A stretch of DNA of 59,398 nucleotides from an uncultured Lachnospiraceae bacterium (GTDB lineage: Bacteria; Bacillota; Clostridia; Lachnospirales; Lachnospiraceae): positions 1 to 59,398 of the forward strand of contig CALWSC010000090.1 in assembly GCA_944384105.1 (NCBI GenBank), read 5' to 3'. Shown piece by piece: positions 9,023 to 18,078 of the stretch. The notes below the pieces were generated by a model, which worked only from the letters and a program-made list of their open reading frames with translations, was not told where the DNA came from and did not search any database. The translations under genes and the position numbers were made by a program. Each line of letters starts with the position of its first letter. Position 1 is the first letter of the stretch.

Positions 9023-10384
9023 TTATTCTTTTCCCGTAAAGTGAATTTCCGCTCTCTCAGCGGGTTTTACGTTTTCTGTCAGTTCCATATATACGATCGT
9101 GTCCGGCTCGTCGGGTAAATTTTCAGGCAGTTCAATCCGGATTCCCTCCGCGCTCTGCGTAAAGGCGACCGACTGTCCCTTGCAGGTGCAGGTCTTTATC
9201 GTGTACGGAATGGCCGGAAGCGTCTCCTGACGGAATTTTTCCCTGTCCGTGATATGCAGATAGATATAATTCTCTCTGTATGTCGTTCCGTATACGTGAT
9301 CGACCGGCTCAATCGGGCCTCCCCTTGTCTTGTAGACCGTCTCCCCGTTTTCTCTCAGCCATGCGCCGATCTCCCGCATGCGCTGCGCCACATCCGGGCG
9401 CACATGACCGTCCCTGTCCGGACCGATGTTCAGAAGCAGGTTTCCGTCTCTTGTCACGACATCCACAAGCATACGGATCAGCCAGTCGAAATCCGATACC
9501 GGGTCATCCGCCATCCAGCCCCAGGAGCAGCCGCTGCAAACGCACATATTCTTCTCCCACGGAACCGGGATAATCTTGCCGGTGATCTCGTGAGATCCCT
9601 CGTCACAGTAGAAGTTGCCCTCCCAGCCGGAACGCGGGTTCATGATCATCTTCGGGTTGTACGCTCTCGCCATTTTGTTTAATTTTACAGGCTCCCAGAA
9701 CCAGGCGCTGGAGGTGTCGCTTCCCTTATGCGCCAGCCAGCCGCCGTCGTACCAGAGAATATCAATCTTTCCGTAATTGCTCACCAGCTCGCGCACCTGG
9801 TCGTAGCACTGCTTCTTCATCAGAAGCGCGTTTTCAGCGTTCGCCGGATCCTTCTCTCCTTTCGGGTCAAAGTATCCCGGAAAACGCCAGTCCATCGGTG
9901 AATAATAAAGTCCGACTCTCAGACCTGCCTCGCGGGCGCAGTCGGTGTATTCCTTCACAAAATCTCTGTGAGACGCCGTATCCCAGCTTGTGAAGTGCTG
10001 ATAGCTGCCCGGGCTGTTCCACAGCGCGAAGCCGTCATGGTGGCGGGTCACCATCACCATATAGTTCGCGCCGAACTCCTTTGCCAGGTCGGTCCATTCG
10101 TGCATGTCAAAATCCTTCGGATTGAACTGATCCGCCAGCGCCGTGTACTCCTCCCAAGGGATCTGCTCATTGTGGCGCACCCACTCCCCTCTTCCAAGGA
10201 TCGAGTACAGTCCCCAGTGTACGAACATGCCGATCTTGGCATCACGCCACCACTTCATATCCTCTTCCGTCAGGTTCAGCTCCTCGCAGCGCATCCCGCC
10301 GAGGCTTTTAAAATTGATGGAGCTTTTCAGCATGGAATTCAGTTCCGCTCCGGTCATCTCTCTTGGTGCTTTTTTCTGTGCCAT
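9023..10384 (-). CDS. GH29 alpha-L-fucosidase
   Basis: Retaining alpha-L-fucosidase of family GH29, 453 residues, no signal peptide. The barrel carries the family landmarks KIGMFVHWGLYS, MVTRHHDGFALW and ILWYDGGW, where Asp213 is the nucleophile; a small C-terminal beta domain follows. The ATG at 10384 is chosen because AAGGAGG lies five bases upstream; an in-frame ATG at 10402 would place that ribosome site inside the gene. It is the first gene of the five-gene leftward GH operon and is read from the conserved 50-bp promoter at 10444-10493, with an untranslated leader of about 50 bases. Confidence 0.93.
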   Translation of the reverse strand: MAQKKAPREMTGAELNSMLKSSINFKSLGGMRCEELNLTEEDMKWWRDAKIGMFVHWGLYSILGRGEWVRHNEQIPWEEYTALADQFNPKDFDMHEWTDLAKEFGANYMVMVTRHHDGFALWNSPGSYQHFTSWDTASHRDFVKEYTDCAREAGLRVGLYYSPMDWRFPGYFDPKGEKDPANAENALLMKKQCYDQVRELVSNYGKIDILWYDGGWLAHKGSDTSSAWFWEPVKLNKMARAYNPKMIMNPRSGWEGNFYCDEGSHEITGKIIPVPWEKNMCVCSGCSWGWMADDPVSDFDWLIRMLVDVVTRDGNLLLNIGPDRDGHVRPDVAQRMREIGAWLRENGETVYKTRGGPIEPVDHVYGTTYRENYIYLHITDREKFRQETLPAIPYTIKTCTCKGQSVAFTQSAEGIRIELPENLPDEPDTIVYMELTENVKPAERAEIHFTGKE

Positions 10385-10443
10385 AATATCCTCCTTCTCC
10401 ATCCGTCACTGCCGTGACAGCCCTGTTTTCGATACCTGATTTC

Positions 10444-10493
10444 AGTATAAGGACTTTTTCATGCAGTTTATATAGTAAACATTCAAACTTTTT
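10444..10493 (-). promoter_or_regulatory. Conserved 50-bp promoter/operator, copy A (GH29 operon)
   Basis: Read leftward, the site has a -10 box TATACT (10444-10449). At a 17-bp spacing its -35 position reads TATAAA, which is not consensus, and it overlaps the interrupted palindrome TTTA-CTATA-TAAA. It matches copy B at 24857-24906 at 44 of 50 positions with no length change. A poor -35 under a palindrome is typical of an activator-dependent promoter. YesN, the AraC-type regulator of this locus, is the obvious candidate binder. Confidence 0.8.
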
Positions 10494-10518
10494 GTAATTA
10501 TTTCAAGTTTTTGCAGAA

Positions 10519-10556
10519 ATCAGGGACAGCCGGGAGATTTCCCGGCTGTCCCTGAT
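10519..10556. terminator. 17-bp perfect hairpin between ATPase gene and GH operon promoter
   Basis: Perfect inverted repeat of 17 bp with a GATT loop, core CAGGGACAGCCGGGA. It lies just past the stop of the leftward ATPase/nuclease gene and just upstream of the GH29 promoter. The leftward T-tract is short (ATTTCT), so it may terminate imperfectly. It would insulate the GH operon from upstream transcription. Confidence 0.7.
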
Positions 10557-10563
10557 AATTCAA

Positions 10564-12255
10564 TTATTCCCCAATTAATACGCGTTTTCCGCAAAATGCG
10601 AATCCGTACGCCCGGATTTTTTTTCCCGGCACACCTGCTGCCTCCAGCGCTTTCGCATATCCTTTTTCCTCAATCTGAAGAAGCGCCCGCTTTACAGTGT
10701 CGGAAAGCTCGGGCTCATCCTCCTTGTCCTGCACTTTAAATTCCAGTATGATCGCATCGTCCCGCGTGTTCTTCGGCTCCATCAGGACATCATACCTGCC
10801 AAATCCGCTTTCCCGATTCGAAGTAATCCGGTAACGATCTGAAAGCTCCACAATCATTTCCAGGGCAAATCCATGATAGAACCGCTCCGGTTCACTCTGG
10901 GCGGACGGTCTTTTCCCACTGTCGAAAAAGCTGAAGGTGGCAAGCGCTACACGGTTCATATAAACGTTCATTCCCTTCACGTCCCCGGATAACAGAGCCC
11001 GGATAAAATCATTGTATCCGCTGTCATAGTCCGCAAACCAGTCATGAATCATTCCCCCGAACATCACCTGCACTTCTCTGTTTGTCAGGGCCAGGCGGTA
11101 ATGCGTCCGTCCTGTCCGCTCATCAAACATCACCTGCTCCGCCTTCAGATATCCGCTGGCAAGAAGCAGGCTCCAGATCGAACTTTCCTTCACGGAGAGC
11201 TGGTCATATACAATCTGCTCATCCAGAACCGCGTCAATGCTCTGCCCCTGGATCAGCTGTTCAAAGTCCTGCTTAATCTCTTTGCTGCCCTCGCGTATGA
11301 GCTTTCCGGCAAGACTGTTGGAACTCGTGTTGGCCCAATAGGCGCGCAGTTTTCCGGTGTCAAGAAAGTTCAGGATTGACCACGGATTATATATTCCCCG
11401 GCAGCTTCCAAAAGTAAACCCGTCATACCATGTTCTGACTTCCTCCATACGCTCCTGTGTCTGATACGTCTCAAGCGCCATGCGCACTTCCTCTTCCGTA
11501 AAGCCGAAGCAGTCCGCATATTCCTCCGATGTAGTTGTCACCACTTTCAGATTATTCAGATCTGAAAATATGGATTCTCTGCTGATCCTCGTGATTCCGG
11601 TCATCAGTCCCCGCTCCAGGAAACTGTTTCCCTTAAAAGTGGCGTGAAATAAGTTTCGCATGAAAACGGACAAATCGTCCCAGTAGCCGTTGACATATGC
11701 CTCCTGCATCGGCGTATCGTATTCATCCAGCAGGATGATCGCCTTTCTGCCGTACAGCCTGCACAGCCATCCCGCAAGCTGCTGAATCGCCAGGGACGCC
11801 TCATAATCCTCCATATCCGGATTCACACGCTCAAAGTCTTCTCTTTCTCTGTCATTCAGGAATCCGTCGTCCGCCAGAAACGCGTACCTCCGGTACAGAA
11901 GCTGGAGCGTCCGCCAGATTTTCCGGCGCGCCTCCCGGTAGGACGACTCCTTGATGTTGGAAAAGCTCAGAAAGATCACAGGATACGTTCCCTGCAGGCC
12001 GCGGTATTTTTCATCCTCCCAGATGGAAAGCTGTTCAAACAGCGTGCTTCCCTTATGCTCCACTGAGAAAAACTGTTCCAGCATGCTGAGTGTCAGCGTC
12101 TTTCCAAAGCGCCGGGGGCGCGTAATCAGCGTAACCTTGTCCCCGCTATCCCACCACTCTCTGATAAAATATGTCTTATCTATGTAGAAGACATGATTCT
12201 TTTCCAATTCGTCAAACTCCTGGTATCCTATGGATATTTTTTTCTTTTCCTCCAT
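10564..12255 (-). CDS. AAA-ATPase-like / PD-(D/E)XK nuclease-like protein
   Basis: Protein of the widespread gut-bacterial family with an N-terminal AAA-ATPase-like domain and a C-terminal PD-(D/E)XK nuclease-like domain, 563 residues. The N-terminus has FYIDKTYFI followed by the P-loop-like RPRRFGKTLTLSML; a Walker B-like stretch AIILLDEYDTPM lies near residue 170. The C-terminal third has DVLMEP...AIILEFKVQ, the D...E-x-K pattern of the nuclease fold. Cellular role is unknown; members often occur in many copies per genome. The ATG at 12255 is used (GTG at 12261 is possible). It has its own promoter and is a likely passenger in the glycan locus. Confidence 0.8.
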   Translation of the reverse strand: MEEKKKISIGYQEFDELEKNHVFYIDKTYFIREWWDSGDKVTLITRPRRFGKTLTLSMLEQFFSVEHKGSTLFEQLSIWEDEKYRGLQGTYPVIFLSFSNIKESSYREARRKIWRTLQLLYRRYAFLADDGFLNDREREDFERVNPDMEDYEASLAIQQLAGWLCRLYGRKAIILLDEYDTPMQEAYVNGYWDDLSVFMRNLFHATFKGNSFLERGLMTGITRISRESIFSDLNNLKVVTTTSEEYADCFGFTEEEVRMALETYQTQERMEEVRTWYDGFTFGSCRGIYNPWSILNFLDTGKLRAYWANTSSNSLAGKLIREGSKEIKQDFEQLIQGQSIDAVLDEQIVYDQLSVKESSIWSLLLASGYLKAEQVMFDERTGRTHYRLALTNREVQVMFGGMIHDWFADYDSGYNDFIRALLSGDVKGMNVYMNRVALATFSFFDSGKRPSAQSEPERFYHGFALEMIVELSDRYRITSNRESGFGRYDVLMEPKNTRDDAIILEFKVQDKEDEPELSDTVKRALLQIEEKGYAKALEAAGVPGKKIRAYGFAFCGKRVLIGE

Positions 12256-12304
12256 GAGCACCCCGCTTTCTGTCTATAGTTTCAGTTTCCGCTGCATATA
12301 CCTC

Positions 12305-12333
12305 ATTATATCCGTCAAAGAGGGATTACACAA
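12305..12333 (-). promoter_or_regulatory. Sigma-A-type promoter for the ATPase/nuclease gene
   Basis: Leftward -35 TTGTGT (12328-12333), 17-bp spacer and perfect -10 TATAAT (12305-12310). The -35 overlaps the stop codon of the GH95 gene. This gives the ATPase/nuclease gene transcription independent of the glycan genes. Confidence 0.75.
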
Positions 12334-14572
12334 CCTGAACTTTCGTCTCCTGTCCCGCGTTCAGTGAAAGTTCGGCGCGGATTCCATTTACACGCACCTG
12401 TACGGCGCAGTCCTCCTTCGGCGTCAGCGTCAGGGCGGTTACCTTTCCGTCTTTCCAGGAAAAGTCGGCGCGGATGGCGCCGCGCAGGATCATGCCGCGG
12501 ATCTCTCCCTCGTTCCACTGTCCGGGCAGAGCAGGGAGAAATTCCAGGTATCCGGCGTGAGACTGCGCGAGACTCTCGAGCATTGCCTCCGCGATTCCGA
12601 AATTTCCGTCAATCTGAAACGGCGGGTGCGTGTCCAGCAGATTGACCTTAATGCATGCGGAAAGCAGCTTTCGGATATTCTCCTGCACCTTTGCGCCGTC
12701 CTTTAAGCGCGCCCAGAAGCAGGTGATCCACGCGCGGCTCCAGCCCGTGTGACCGCCGCCGTTTGCAAGCCGCGTCTCCAGCGTCTTTCTCGCCGCCGCG
12801 AAGAGCGCAGGCTGTTCCTCTGTGATCTCACAGCCGGGATGCAGCGCGAAGAGATGCGAGATATGGCGGTGCCCCGGCTCCGTCTCCTCATACTCCTCCT
12901 GCCATTCCATAATTCTGCCGTCCGAGGAGATGGCAATCGGCGGAAGCTTCTCGAGCATCCGGCGCACCGCTTCTGCCCCGCTCTCCTGCTCTGTAAGCTC
13001 CAGAAGCTCGCAGCCCTCGAGATATTCTGTAAAGAGCTGATGAAGGATCTCCATATCCATCGCCGGTCCCATGCACAGCGCGCCGACCTGTCCGACGGCG
13101 GAGCGGTACGTATTCTCCGGGGATACGGAAGGACCCGTCACCAGGAAGCCCTGCGGATTCTCGCACAGATAATCCTCGTAGAACCGTATCGCCTCGCGCA
13201 TGACCGGAAGCGCCACTTCTCTCAGGAACTTCCTGTCTTTCGTATACCGGAAATGTTCATATAGATGCAGACACAGCCATGCCGCCCCGGTGGACCATAC
13301 CGGAGACGCGTCGAAGATTCCCTCCGGGTCCGTATTGGCCCAGATATTCGTGTTGTGGTGTGCGCAGAAGCCCCGGCAGCCGTACAGTGCCTGCGCGGTC
13401 TTCTGTCCGCGCGGCACCATACGCCTGATCTGTTCAAAGAGCGGCAGGTGGCACTCCGGAAGGTTACACTTCTCCGCCATCCAGTAATTCATCTCCGTGT
13501 TGATATTAATGGTAAATTCACACTGCCACGCCGGAACGTACTCACCGTTCCAGATTCCCTGCAGATTCGCCGGCAGTCTGCAGTCGTATGAGCTGGAAAT
13601 CAGAAGATAGCGCGCATAGTGAAACAGCGTCTCTGCGAGCTCATTCAGATGAGTGTCGTCCCCTGCCTTTATCTCCTCAAGCAGCTCATCCGATGCCTTT
13701 TCGCTTACGCCGTGCGCTCCGAGTGAGAAATCCATACGGCTGTAAAGCGCGCCGAACTCCTCTTCATGCGCCCGGAGAATTTCCGCAAATCCCGCCTGCG
13801 CGGCGCGTTCCAGCCGCTCCAGGCACAATTCCCTGTAATTTTTCTCCGCAAAATCCGTTCCGCACGCCAGATAGATATACGCCTCCCTGGCTCCCCGGAC
13901 CCAGGAGAAATCCCCGATCGCCCCGATCTGCCCGCCGTCCGAGTCCAGCCGCACGCCGGTAAAATAGCGGATGCCGCCCGGTCCGCATTCCCCGTAATTG
14001 CACACTGTATTTTCGGAGAGCTTCCCCGTCTGCTCCTCAAACGGCTTGCGGCTCATATTGACGGAGAGCGTCAGCCCCTCTGGATTGTCCGTGGTAATCC
14101 GGATCGCGAGCACCTGATATTTATGGCTTACGATATGCTCTCTGCGGTACTGATATCCGTTCATCCGGTAGGATACCACCGCCAGCGCGCGCTCGAGTAA
14201 AAGTCTCCTGCCGTATGCTTCTGTCTTTCCTTTATGTCCGTAAAAGCAGATCCTTAAGTCTCCGGCCGGCTGATACGGATTCATATATTTCGGCGTGGAA
14301 GTAACCGCCATTTTTGCCAGGAACTGCGCCTTCTCCACCTCTCCGGCAAAGAGCAGGCGTCGGATTTCCTCCAGGTACTTCTTCGTATCCGGATTCTTTC
14401 TGTCCCGATCCTTTCCGTACCAGAGCGTTTCCTCATTGATAAAGGCAGTCTCCTCATCCACTTTTCCCATGACCATTGCTCCCAGCCTGCCATTTCCGAT
14501 CGGCAGCCCGTCATCCCAGCTCCGCGCCGGCTTTTTCAGATAAATTTCATGCCTATTCTTCAGGTGTTCCAT
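12326..14572 (-). CDS. GH95 alpha-L-fucosidase
   Basis: Inverting alpha-L-fucosidase of family GH95 (classically alpha-1,2-linked fucose on galactose), 748 residues, no signal peptide. The N-terminal PARSWDDGLPIGNGRLGAMV is the family hallmark. The (alpha/alpha)6 barrel carries FTININTEMNYWMAEKCNL (Asn pair), IMEWQEEYEETEPGHRHISH (likely acid Glu) and PFQIDGNFGIAEAML (conserved Asp). The ATG at 14572 is preferred over one at 14614 because homologues begin near MEHLKNRHEI and GAGGG lies upstream; it overlaps the end of the lipoprotein gene by 20 bases, suggesting coupling. Some GH95 enzymes act on galactose or 2-O-methyl-fucose, so the exact sugar is open. Confidence 0.93.
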   Translation of the reverse strand: MEHLKNRHEIYLKKPARSWDDGLPIGNGRLGAMVMGKVDEETAFINEETLWYGKDRDRKNPDTKKYLEEIRRLLFAGEVEKAQFLAKMAVTSTPKYMNPYQPAGDLRICFYGHKGKTEAYGRRLLLERALAVVSYRMNGYQYRREHIVSHKYQVLAIRITTDNPEGLTLSVNMSRKPFEEQTGKLSENTVCNYGECGPGGIRYFTGVRLDSDGGQIGAIGDFSWVRGAREAYIYLACGTDFAEKNYRELCLERLERAAQAGFAEILRAHEEEFGALYSRMDFSLGAHGVSEKASDELLEEIKAGDDTHLNELAETLFHYARYLLISSSYDCRLPANLQGIWNGEYVPAWQCEFTININTEMNYWMAEKCNLPECHLPLFEQIRRMVPRGQKTAQALYGCRGFCAHHNTNIWANTDPEGIFDASPVWSTGAAWLCLHLYEHFRYTKDRKFLREVALPVMREAIRFYEDYLCENPQGFLVTGPSVSPENTYRSAVGQVGALCMGPAMDMEILHQLFTEYLEGCELLELTEQESGAEAVRRMLEKLPPIAISSDGRIMEWQEEYEETEPGHRHISHLFALHPGCEITEEQPALFAAARKTLETRLANGGGHTGWSRAWITCFWARLKDGAKVQENIRKLLSACIKVNLLDTHPPFQIDGNFGIAEAMLESLAQSHAGYLEFLPALPGQWNEGEIRGMILRGAIRADFSWKDGKVTALTLTPKEDCAVQVRVNGIRAELSLNAGQETKVQVV

Positions 14573-16118
14573 AAGTCTTTTCCCTCTCCACAGCCGTCTT
14601 CCACGACCGTTCATAGTAACTTTTCAGCTCTTTGATTCCCATAGTCTCACATTTCTGTATCATCTTCTGCCAGAGACTCTCAAACGCTTCCTGCGATTCC
14701 GCATAGATCATATCCCAGGACAGCTCCGTGATCAGTTCCTGAAGCGCCTCGCCCTTCTTCTGCATCGCATCGGGAAGCGCGTCCGCCATATAGACAGCGG
14801 CGCTTTCCTCCTGAATCTGCCCGTTTCTCTCAAGCTCTTCTGACAGGCTCATGCCGCGCCAGACCAGGATTTCCTCCTCGAGAGCAGATGGCTGCTTCTG
14901 ACTCTGTCCGCTCAGAGCCACATCATCGTCTCCCATGGCCGCCCGCGTCAGCGCCGGCTGCGAAAACACGCGCTCTGACTCCTCACTGTAGAGCAGGCGG
15001 ATATTCTCCGGATCATACAGCCAGTTCAGGAGCCGGCACACTGTCTCGGGATCTTTGCTGTTTTTGTTAATTCCAAAATACCATCCGCTTCCCACTGGGT
15101 TATCCGGCTCCCTGCAGATCTTCATATCTGACGCAGGCACCGCGGCGTAGCTGTCAGCCGCTCTCTCGTCAGCTCCGCCATAGCCTCTGGTCAGCTTTGG
15201 AAAGTTTGCAAAAAGGATCTGCCCGTTCTCATACTTGCGCTTCAGATTCTCGGCAGTCTGCGTTCTCGAGTCCGGATCCAGAAGCCCGCGCTGGTTTGCC
15301 TCGAAATAAAATAAGAGCGCTCTGTGGTAAAAGCTGTTTTCCTCTGTGACCGCTTTGATATGGCCATCGGAAACGGACAGCTCCATAAGCGGGGAAAGTT
15401 GTCCCGTGTCGATTCCATAGAAATACGACAGAGAAGACGGCTGCTGATTATTTCCCGCCCAGTCTCCGCACAGGGAAAACCCGTATACTCGCTCTCCCAG
15501 CGGTGTTGTGGGCTTTTGCTTCTGCATCAGCTCTGCAGCGTTCAAATAGTCCTCAAGTGTGCCGATCTGCGGCATACCTGCCTTTTTATAGGCATTCCAC
15601 TGCAGCATCGGCATCCATGTGTACTCATCCTCAGACCGTTCCCCTATGGAAGTTGCCATAAAGTACAGATGCTTTTCCTCTTTTCCCCATATCTCCCGGT
15701 AATACTGAACTGCAGCCTCATAGCAGCTGTTATGAAAAATTTCCGGAAGCTGTCCGCTGTATTCATCCAGCGGCAGCAGCACATCTGCCCCTATTAAAAG
15801 CTCTGCCTGCTCCAGATTCTGAAACCCCACGAGATCCGGCAGTGTCCCCGCCGCCAGATACTGCTTCAGATTCTTTTCATCTCCGCTTCCATTTGAATAA
15901 AACTCTACGTGAATCCCGGTATCTTCATACAGCTTATCCGCCCCTGCGCCTTCCCAGCTTCCTGCAGCGTTACTTCCCTCCTGCCTGATCAGAACAGTCA
16001 CCGTGCAGTCTTCCGACACCGTTTTCTGCTCACCTGTTCCGCCCCGTGTCCCGCATCCTGCAGCGGCAAGGCTCAAAACGGCGCATACTGCCGCCGCCTT
16101 TCTGACGCTTCCTCTCAT
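14553..16118 (-). CDS. Extracellular sugar-binding lipoprotein (second, without permeases)
   Basis: ABC-transporter solute-binding lipoprotein of the family-1 type, 521 residues. The N-terminus MRGSVRKAAAVCAVL leads into the lipobox LAAAGC, so the mature protein starts with a diacylated Cys anchored outside the membrane. Large-lobe motifs such as LAAGTLPDLVGFQ and GWYFGINKNSKDPETV are typical of periplasmic-binding folds. The ATG at 16118 lies six bases after GGAGGAG; upstream in-frame starts lack a signal peptide. It is divergent from YesM and overlaps GH95. No permeases accompany it, so it either shares the Lpl-type permeases at 22902-24783 or presents ligand to YesM; both ideas are inference. 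Confidence 0.85.
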   Translation of the reverse strand: MRGSVRKAAAVCAVLSLAAAGCGTRGGTGEQKTVSEDCTVTVLIRQEGSNAAGSWEGAGADKLYEDTGIHVEFYSNGSGDEKNLKQYLAAGTLPDLVGFQNLEQAELLIGADVLLPLDEYSGQLPEIFHNSCYEAAVQYYREIWGKEEKHLYFMATSIGERSEDEYTWMPMLQWNAYKKAGMPQIGTLEDYLNAAELMQKQKPTTPLGERVYGFSLCGDWAGNNQQPSSLSYFYGIDTGQLSPLMELSVSDGHIKAVTEENSFYHRALLFYFEANQRGLLDPDSRTQTAENLKRKYENGQILFANFPKLTRGYGGADERAADSYAAVPASDMKICREPDNPVGSGWYFGINKNSKDPETVCRLLNWLYDPENIRLLYSEESERVFSQPALTRAAMGDDDVALSGQSQKQPSALEEEILVWRGMSLSEELERNGQIQEESAAVYMADALPDAMQKKGEALQELITELSWDMIYAESQEAFESLWQKMIQKCETMGIKELKSYYERSWKTAVEREKTYGTPEE

Positions 16119-16170
16119 TCTCATCTCCTCCAACTTCCAACAAATCTTATAATCCTTCGCAGCACTCAGA

Positions 16171-16199
16171 TTGTAATTGCACTCCCTGACTGTTATAAT
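16171..16199 (+). promoter_or_regulatory. Sigma-A-type promoter for yesM-like kinase
   Basis: -35 TTGTAA (16171-16176), 17-bp spacer, perfect -10 TATAAT (16194-16199), 40 bases upstream of the kinase ATG. The same 120-bp gap must hold the leftward promoter of the lipoprotein gene, for which only a weak TATAAG-type -10 can be seen. Confidence 0.75.
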
Positions 16200-16238
16200 A
16201 AACAAAACTATCATACCTCATCAAAGGAGCATCTGTCT

Positions 16239-18047
16239 ATGCTGAAACGCTTTAAAAACAGTTATTATTCAAAAATTATGGTGATCTGCATCGCTGCGGT
16301 CTGCATCATTACTGCGGTCGTGCTTCCGCTGTGCAGTTCCCTGATTCATCGCCAGGAACGCTCAGAAGATCTGAAAAATTATGATCTGACGCTGAACAGC
16401 CTCGCCTCCTCCTTCGCCTCACGTCAGGACACTCTGGCGGTGAGCCTCACTCCGCTTTTTGCTGACAGCAAAAGCTATGACGCTCTGTGCGGGCTGTACC
16501 GCTACCATTCCAAAAAAGTTCCGGCCGAGTACGGCGGTACAGTATCGGATCTGCTCTCTTCCGTCTGTTTTTCGGATCCTTACTGCTGCGGCGCGCTGCT
16601 CCTTACAGTCACCGGGCACCTCTATCAGTATAATTCCGTCAACGGGACGCTTGTTCCTCTGACGCTGCGCGCGCTGGAAGAGCCTCTGACGCATTATAAG
16701 CTGCAGATCTTCACCGACAGTCAGCTCAACACGCTCAGTATGGATCTGGAAAAGCCCACAGACCGTCTCTACGGCATCAGCACCTCCGTATTTGACGAGC
16801 ATGACGGGACGGTGGATTATCTCGGCGCCCTGATATTTCTGTACTCCGCCTCGGAATACGAAAACCTGATTGCCAGCGCCGGGCTGTTTGAGGAAAGCAC
16901 ATTTACGCTGCTCGACGCACAGAAAAACGTCATCTTCTCCTCCGATAACGCATATGCCTCCTCTGACGGGCTCCTGCTCAATGAGCATCTCGCTGAGACG
17001 GTTTCTCAGGCATCCTTTTCCGGCACACTCCTGGGCGAACCGTACTACGCCTCCACGCTGTATAACAGCAGGTACGATTTTTATACCGCTTACCAGATTC
17101 CGTCTTCGCTGTTTACGCACAGCGATATCCTGCGGATTCTGACCGTTCTCTCTGTCTGTATCTGCCTTGCCGCAATTCTTCTGTATCTGATCGCTTTTCG
17201 CATCTCGGACCGGAAGATTCATTCCATCCAGCAGGGTATGAGCCTTGTGGGAATGAATAATCTCAATTACCGTCTTCCGGTGCCGAAGGGAAACGATGAG
17301 TTTACTCAGATCACCAGAAGCTTTAACCGGATGTGTGACGCCCTGCAGAGAAATGTGGAGAAGGCTTACCTCTACGAGATTGCCCAGAGAAAGGCTGAGC
17401 TCTATGCCATGCAGACGAGTATTAACCCGCACTTTCTGTATAACGCGTTCGAGCAGATCCGCGTACAGATCTTACAGGGCGGTTATGCTGACGCATCTCA
17501 GATGCTGCTGCTTCTCTCCCGCATGTACCGGAATCAGACGCGAAGAAATCTTTATATCACTGTCGCGGAGGAATGCAGTCAGTCGGAAAATCTGATCAAC
17601 TTCTATATGTACCGCTACGGCGACTTTGAATATGAATTCGATATTCACAGCTCTGTCAAGCTCTACGGAATCCCGAAGAACACTCTGCAGCCTCTGATTG
17701 AAAACTTTTTTGTCCACGGCTTTATTCCGGATTCCGACGAGAATCTGCTCACGATCTCCGCGCAGCCTCTTTACCGGAACGGAGACCTGTGGATCTCCAT
17801 CTGCGTGGAGGACAACGGTGGTTCTATCTCCGAAGAGGATCTGGCGCTTCTGAAGGAAAAGCTTTCCTCTCCGGTTTTAAGCCGCAGCGAAGACAACGGC
17901 TTTGCACTCTCCAATGTCAATCATCGTCTCAGGCTGGTTTTCGGCGAAGAGTCCGGATTAAAGCCTGGCATCGGCAAAGGGGGCAGAGGGTTTGCAGTTC
18001 GGTTTTCCATACCCGCCGTCCTTCCGGATGATCTGCAGAAGGCATAA
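16239..18047 (+). CDS. YesM-type sensor histidine kinase
   Basis: Membrane sensor kinase of the YesM/LytS class, 602 residues, expected to phosphorylate the YesN-type regulator of this locus. TM1 is at about residues 10-33, an extracellular dCache-like sensor region of roughly 260 residues follows, then TM2 near 305, a HAMP linker, the His-kinase domain with phospho-acceptor His398 in SINPHFLYN, and a HATPase domain (LQPLIENFFVHG N-box, VEDNGG G1 box). The ATG at 16239 follows AAAGGA and its own promoter; the frame stays open upstream to 15909, but that part overlaps the divergent lipoprotein. It lies 7 kb from YesN, separated by the transport genes. Confidence 0.92.
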   Translation: MLKRFKNSYYSKIMVICIAAVCIITAVVLPLCSSLIHRQERSEDLKNYDLTLNSLASSFASRQDTLAVSLTPLFADSKSYDALCGLYRYHSKKVPAEYGGTVSDLLSSVCFSDPYCCGALLLTVTGHLYQYNSVNGTLVPLTLRALEEPLTHYKLQIFTDSQLNTLSMDLEKPTDRLYGISTSVFDEHDGTVDYLGALIFLYSASEYENLIASAGLFEESTFTLLDAQKNVIFSSDNAYASSDGLLLNEHLAETVSQASFSGTLLGEPYYASTLYNSRYDFYTAYQIPSSLFTHSDILRILTVLSVCICLAAILLYLIAFRISDRKIHSIQQGMSLVGMNNLNYRLPVPKGNDEFTQITRSFNRMCDALQRNVEKAYLYEIAQRKAELYAMQTSINPHFLYNAFEQIRVQILQGGYADASQMLLLLSRMYRNQTRRNLYITVAEECSQSENLINFYMYRYGDFEYEFDIHSSVKLYGIPKNTLQPLIENFFVHGFIPDSDENLLTISAQPLYRNGDLWISICVEDNGGSISEEDLALLKEKLSSPVLSRSEDNGFALSNVNHRLRLVFGEESGLKPGIGKGGRGFAVRFSIPAVLPDDLQKA

Positions 18048-18071
18048 CGCCCGGGAAATCTGTCCCGGGCG
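18048..18071. terminator. Bidirectional hairpin between kinase and GH2 genes
   Basis: Perfect 9-bp inverted repeat CGCCCGGGA/TCCCGGGCG with a 6-base loop in the 31-bp gap between convergent genes. There is no T-run on either side, so it may protect mRNA ends or act as a weak terminator. Confidence 0.55.
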
Positions 18072-18078
18072 CATCTCT

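Noticed and set aside
15909-16238. 110-codon N-terminal extension of the YesM kinase
   Set aside because: It overlaps the signal peptide and N-terminus of the divergent lipoprotein; the ATG at 16239 has a ribosome site and its own promoter, and the extension has no signal or domain features.
16239-16260. Catabolite-repression (cre) site at the start of the kinase gene
   Set aside because: CTGAAACGCTTTAAA looks similar but the spacing between the AA and CG positions does not fit the cre consensus, and it lies within the coding start.
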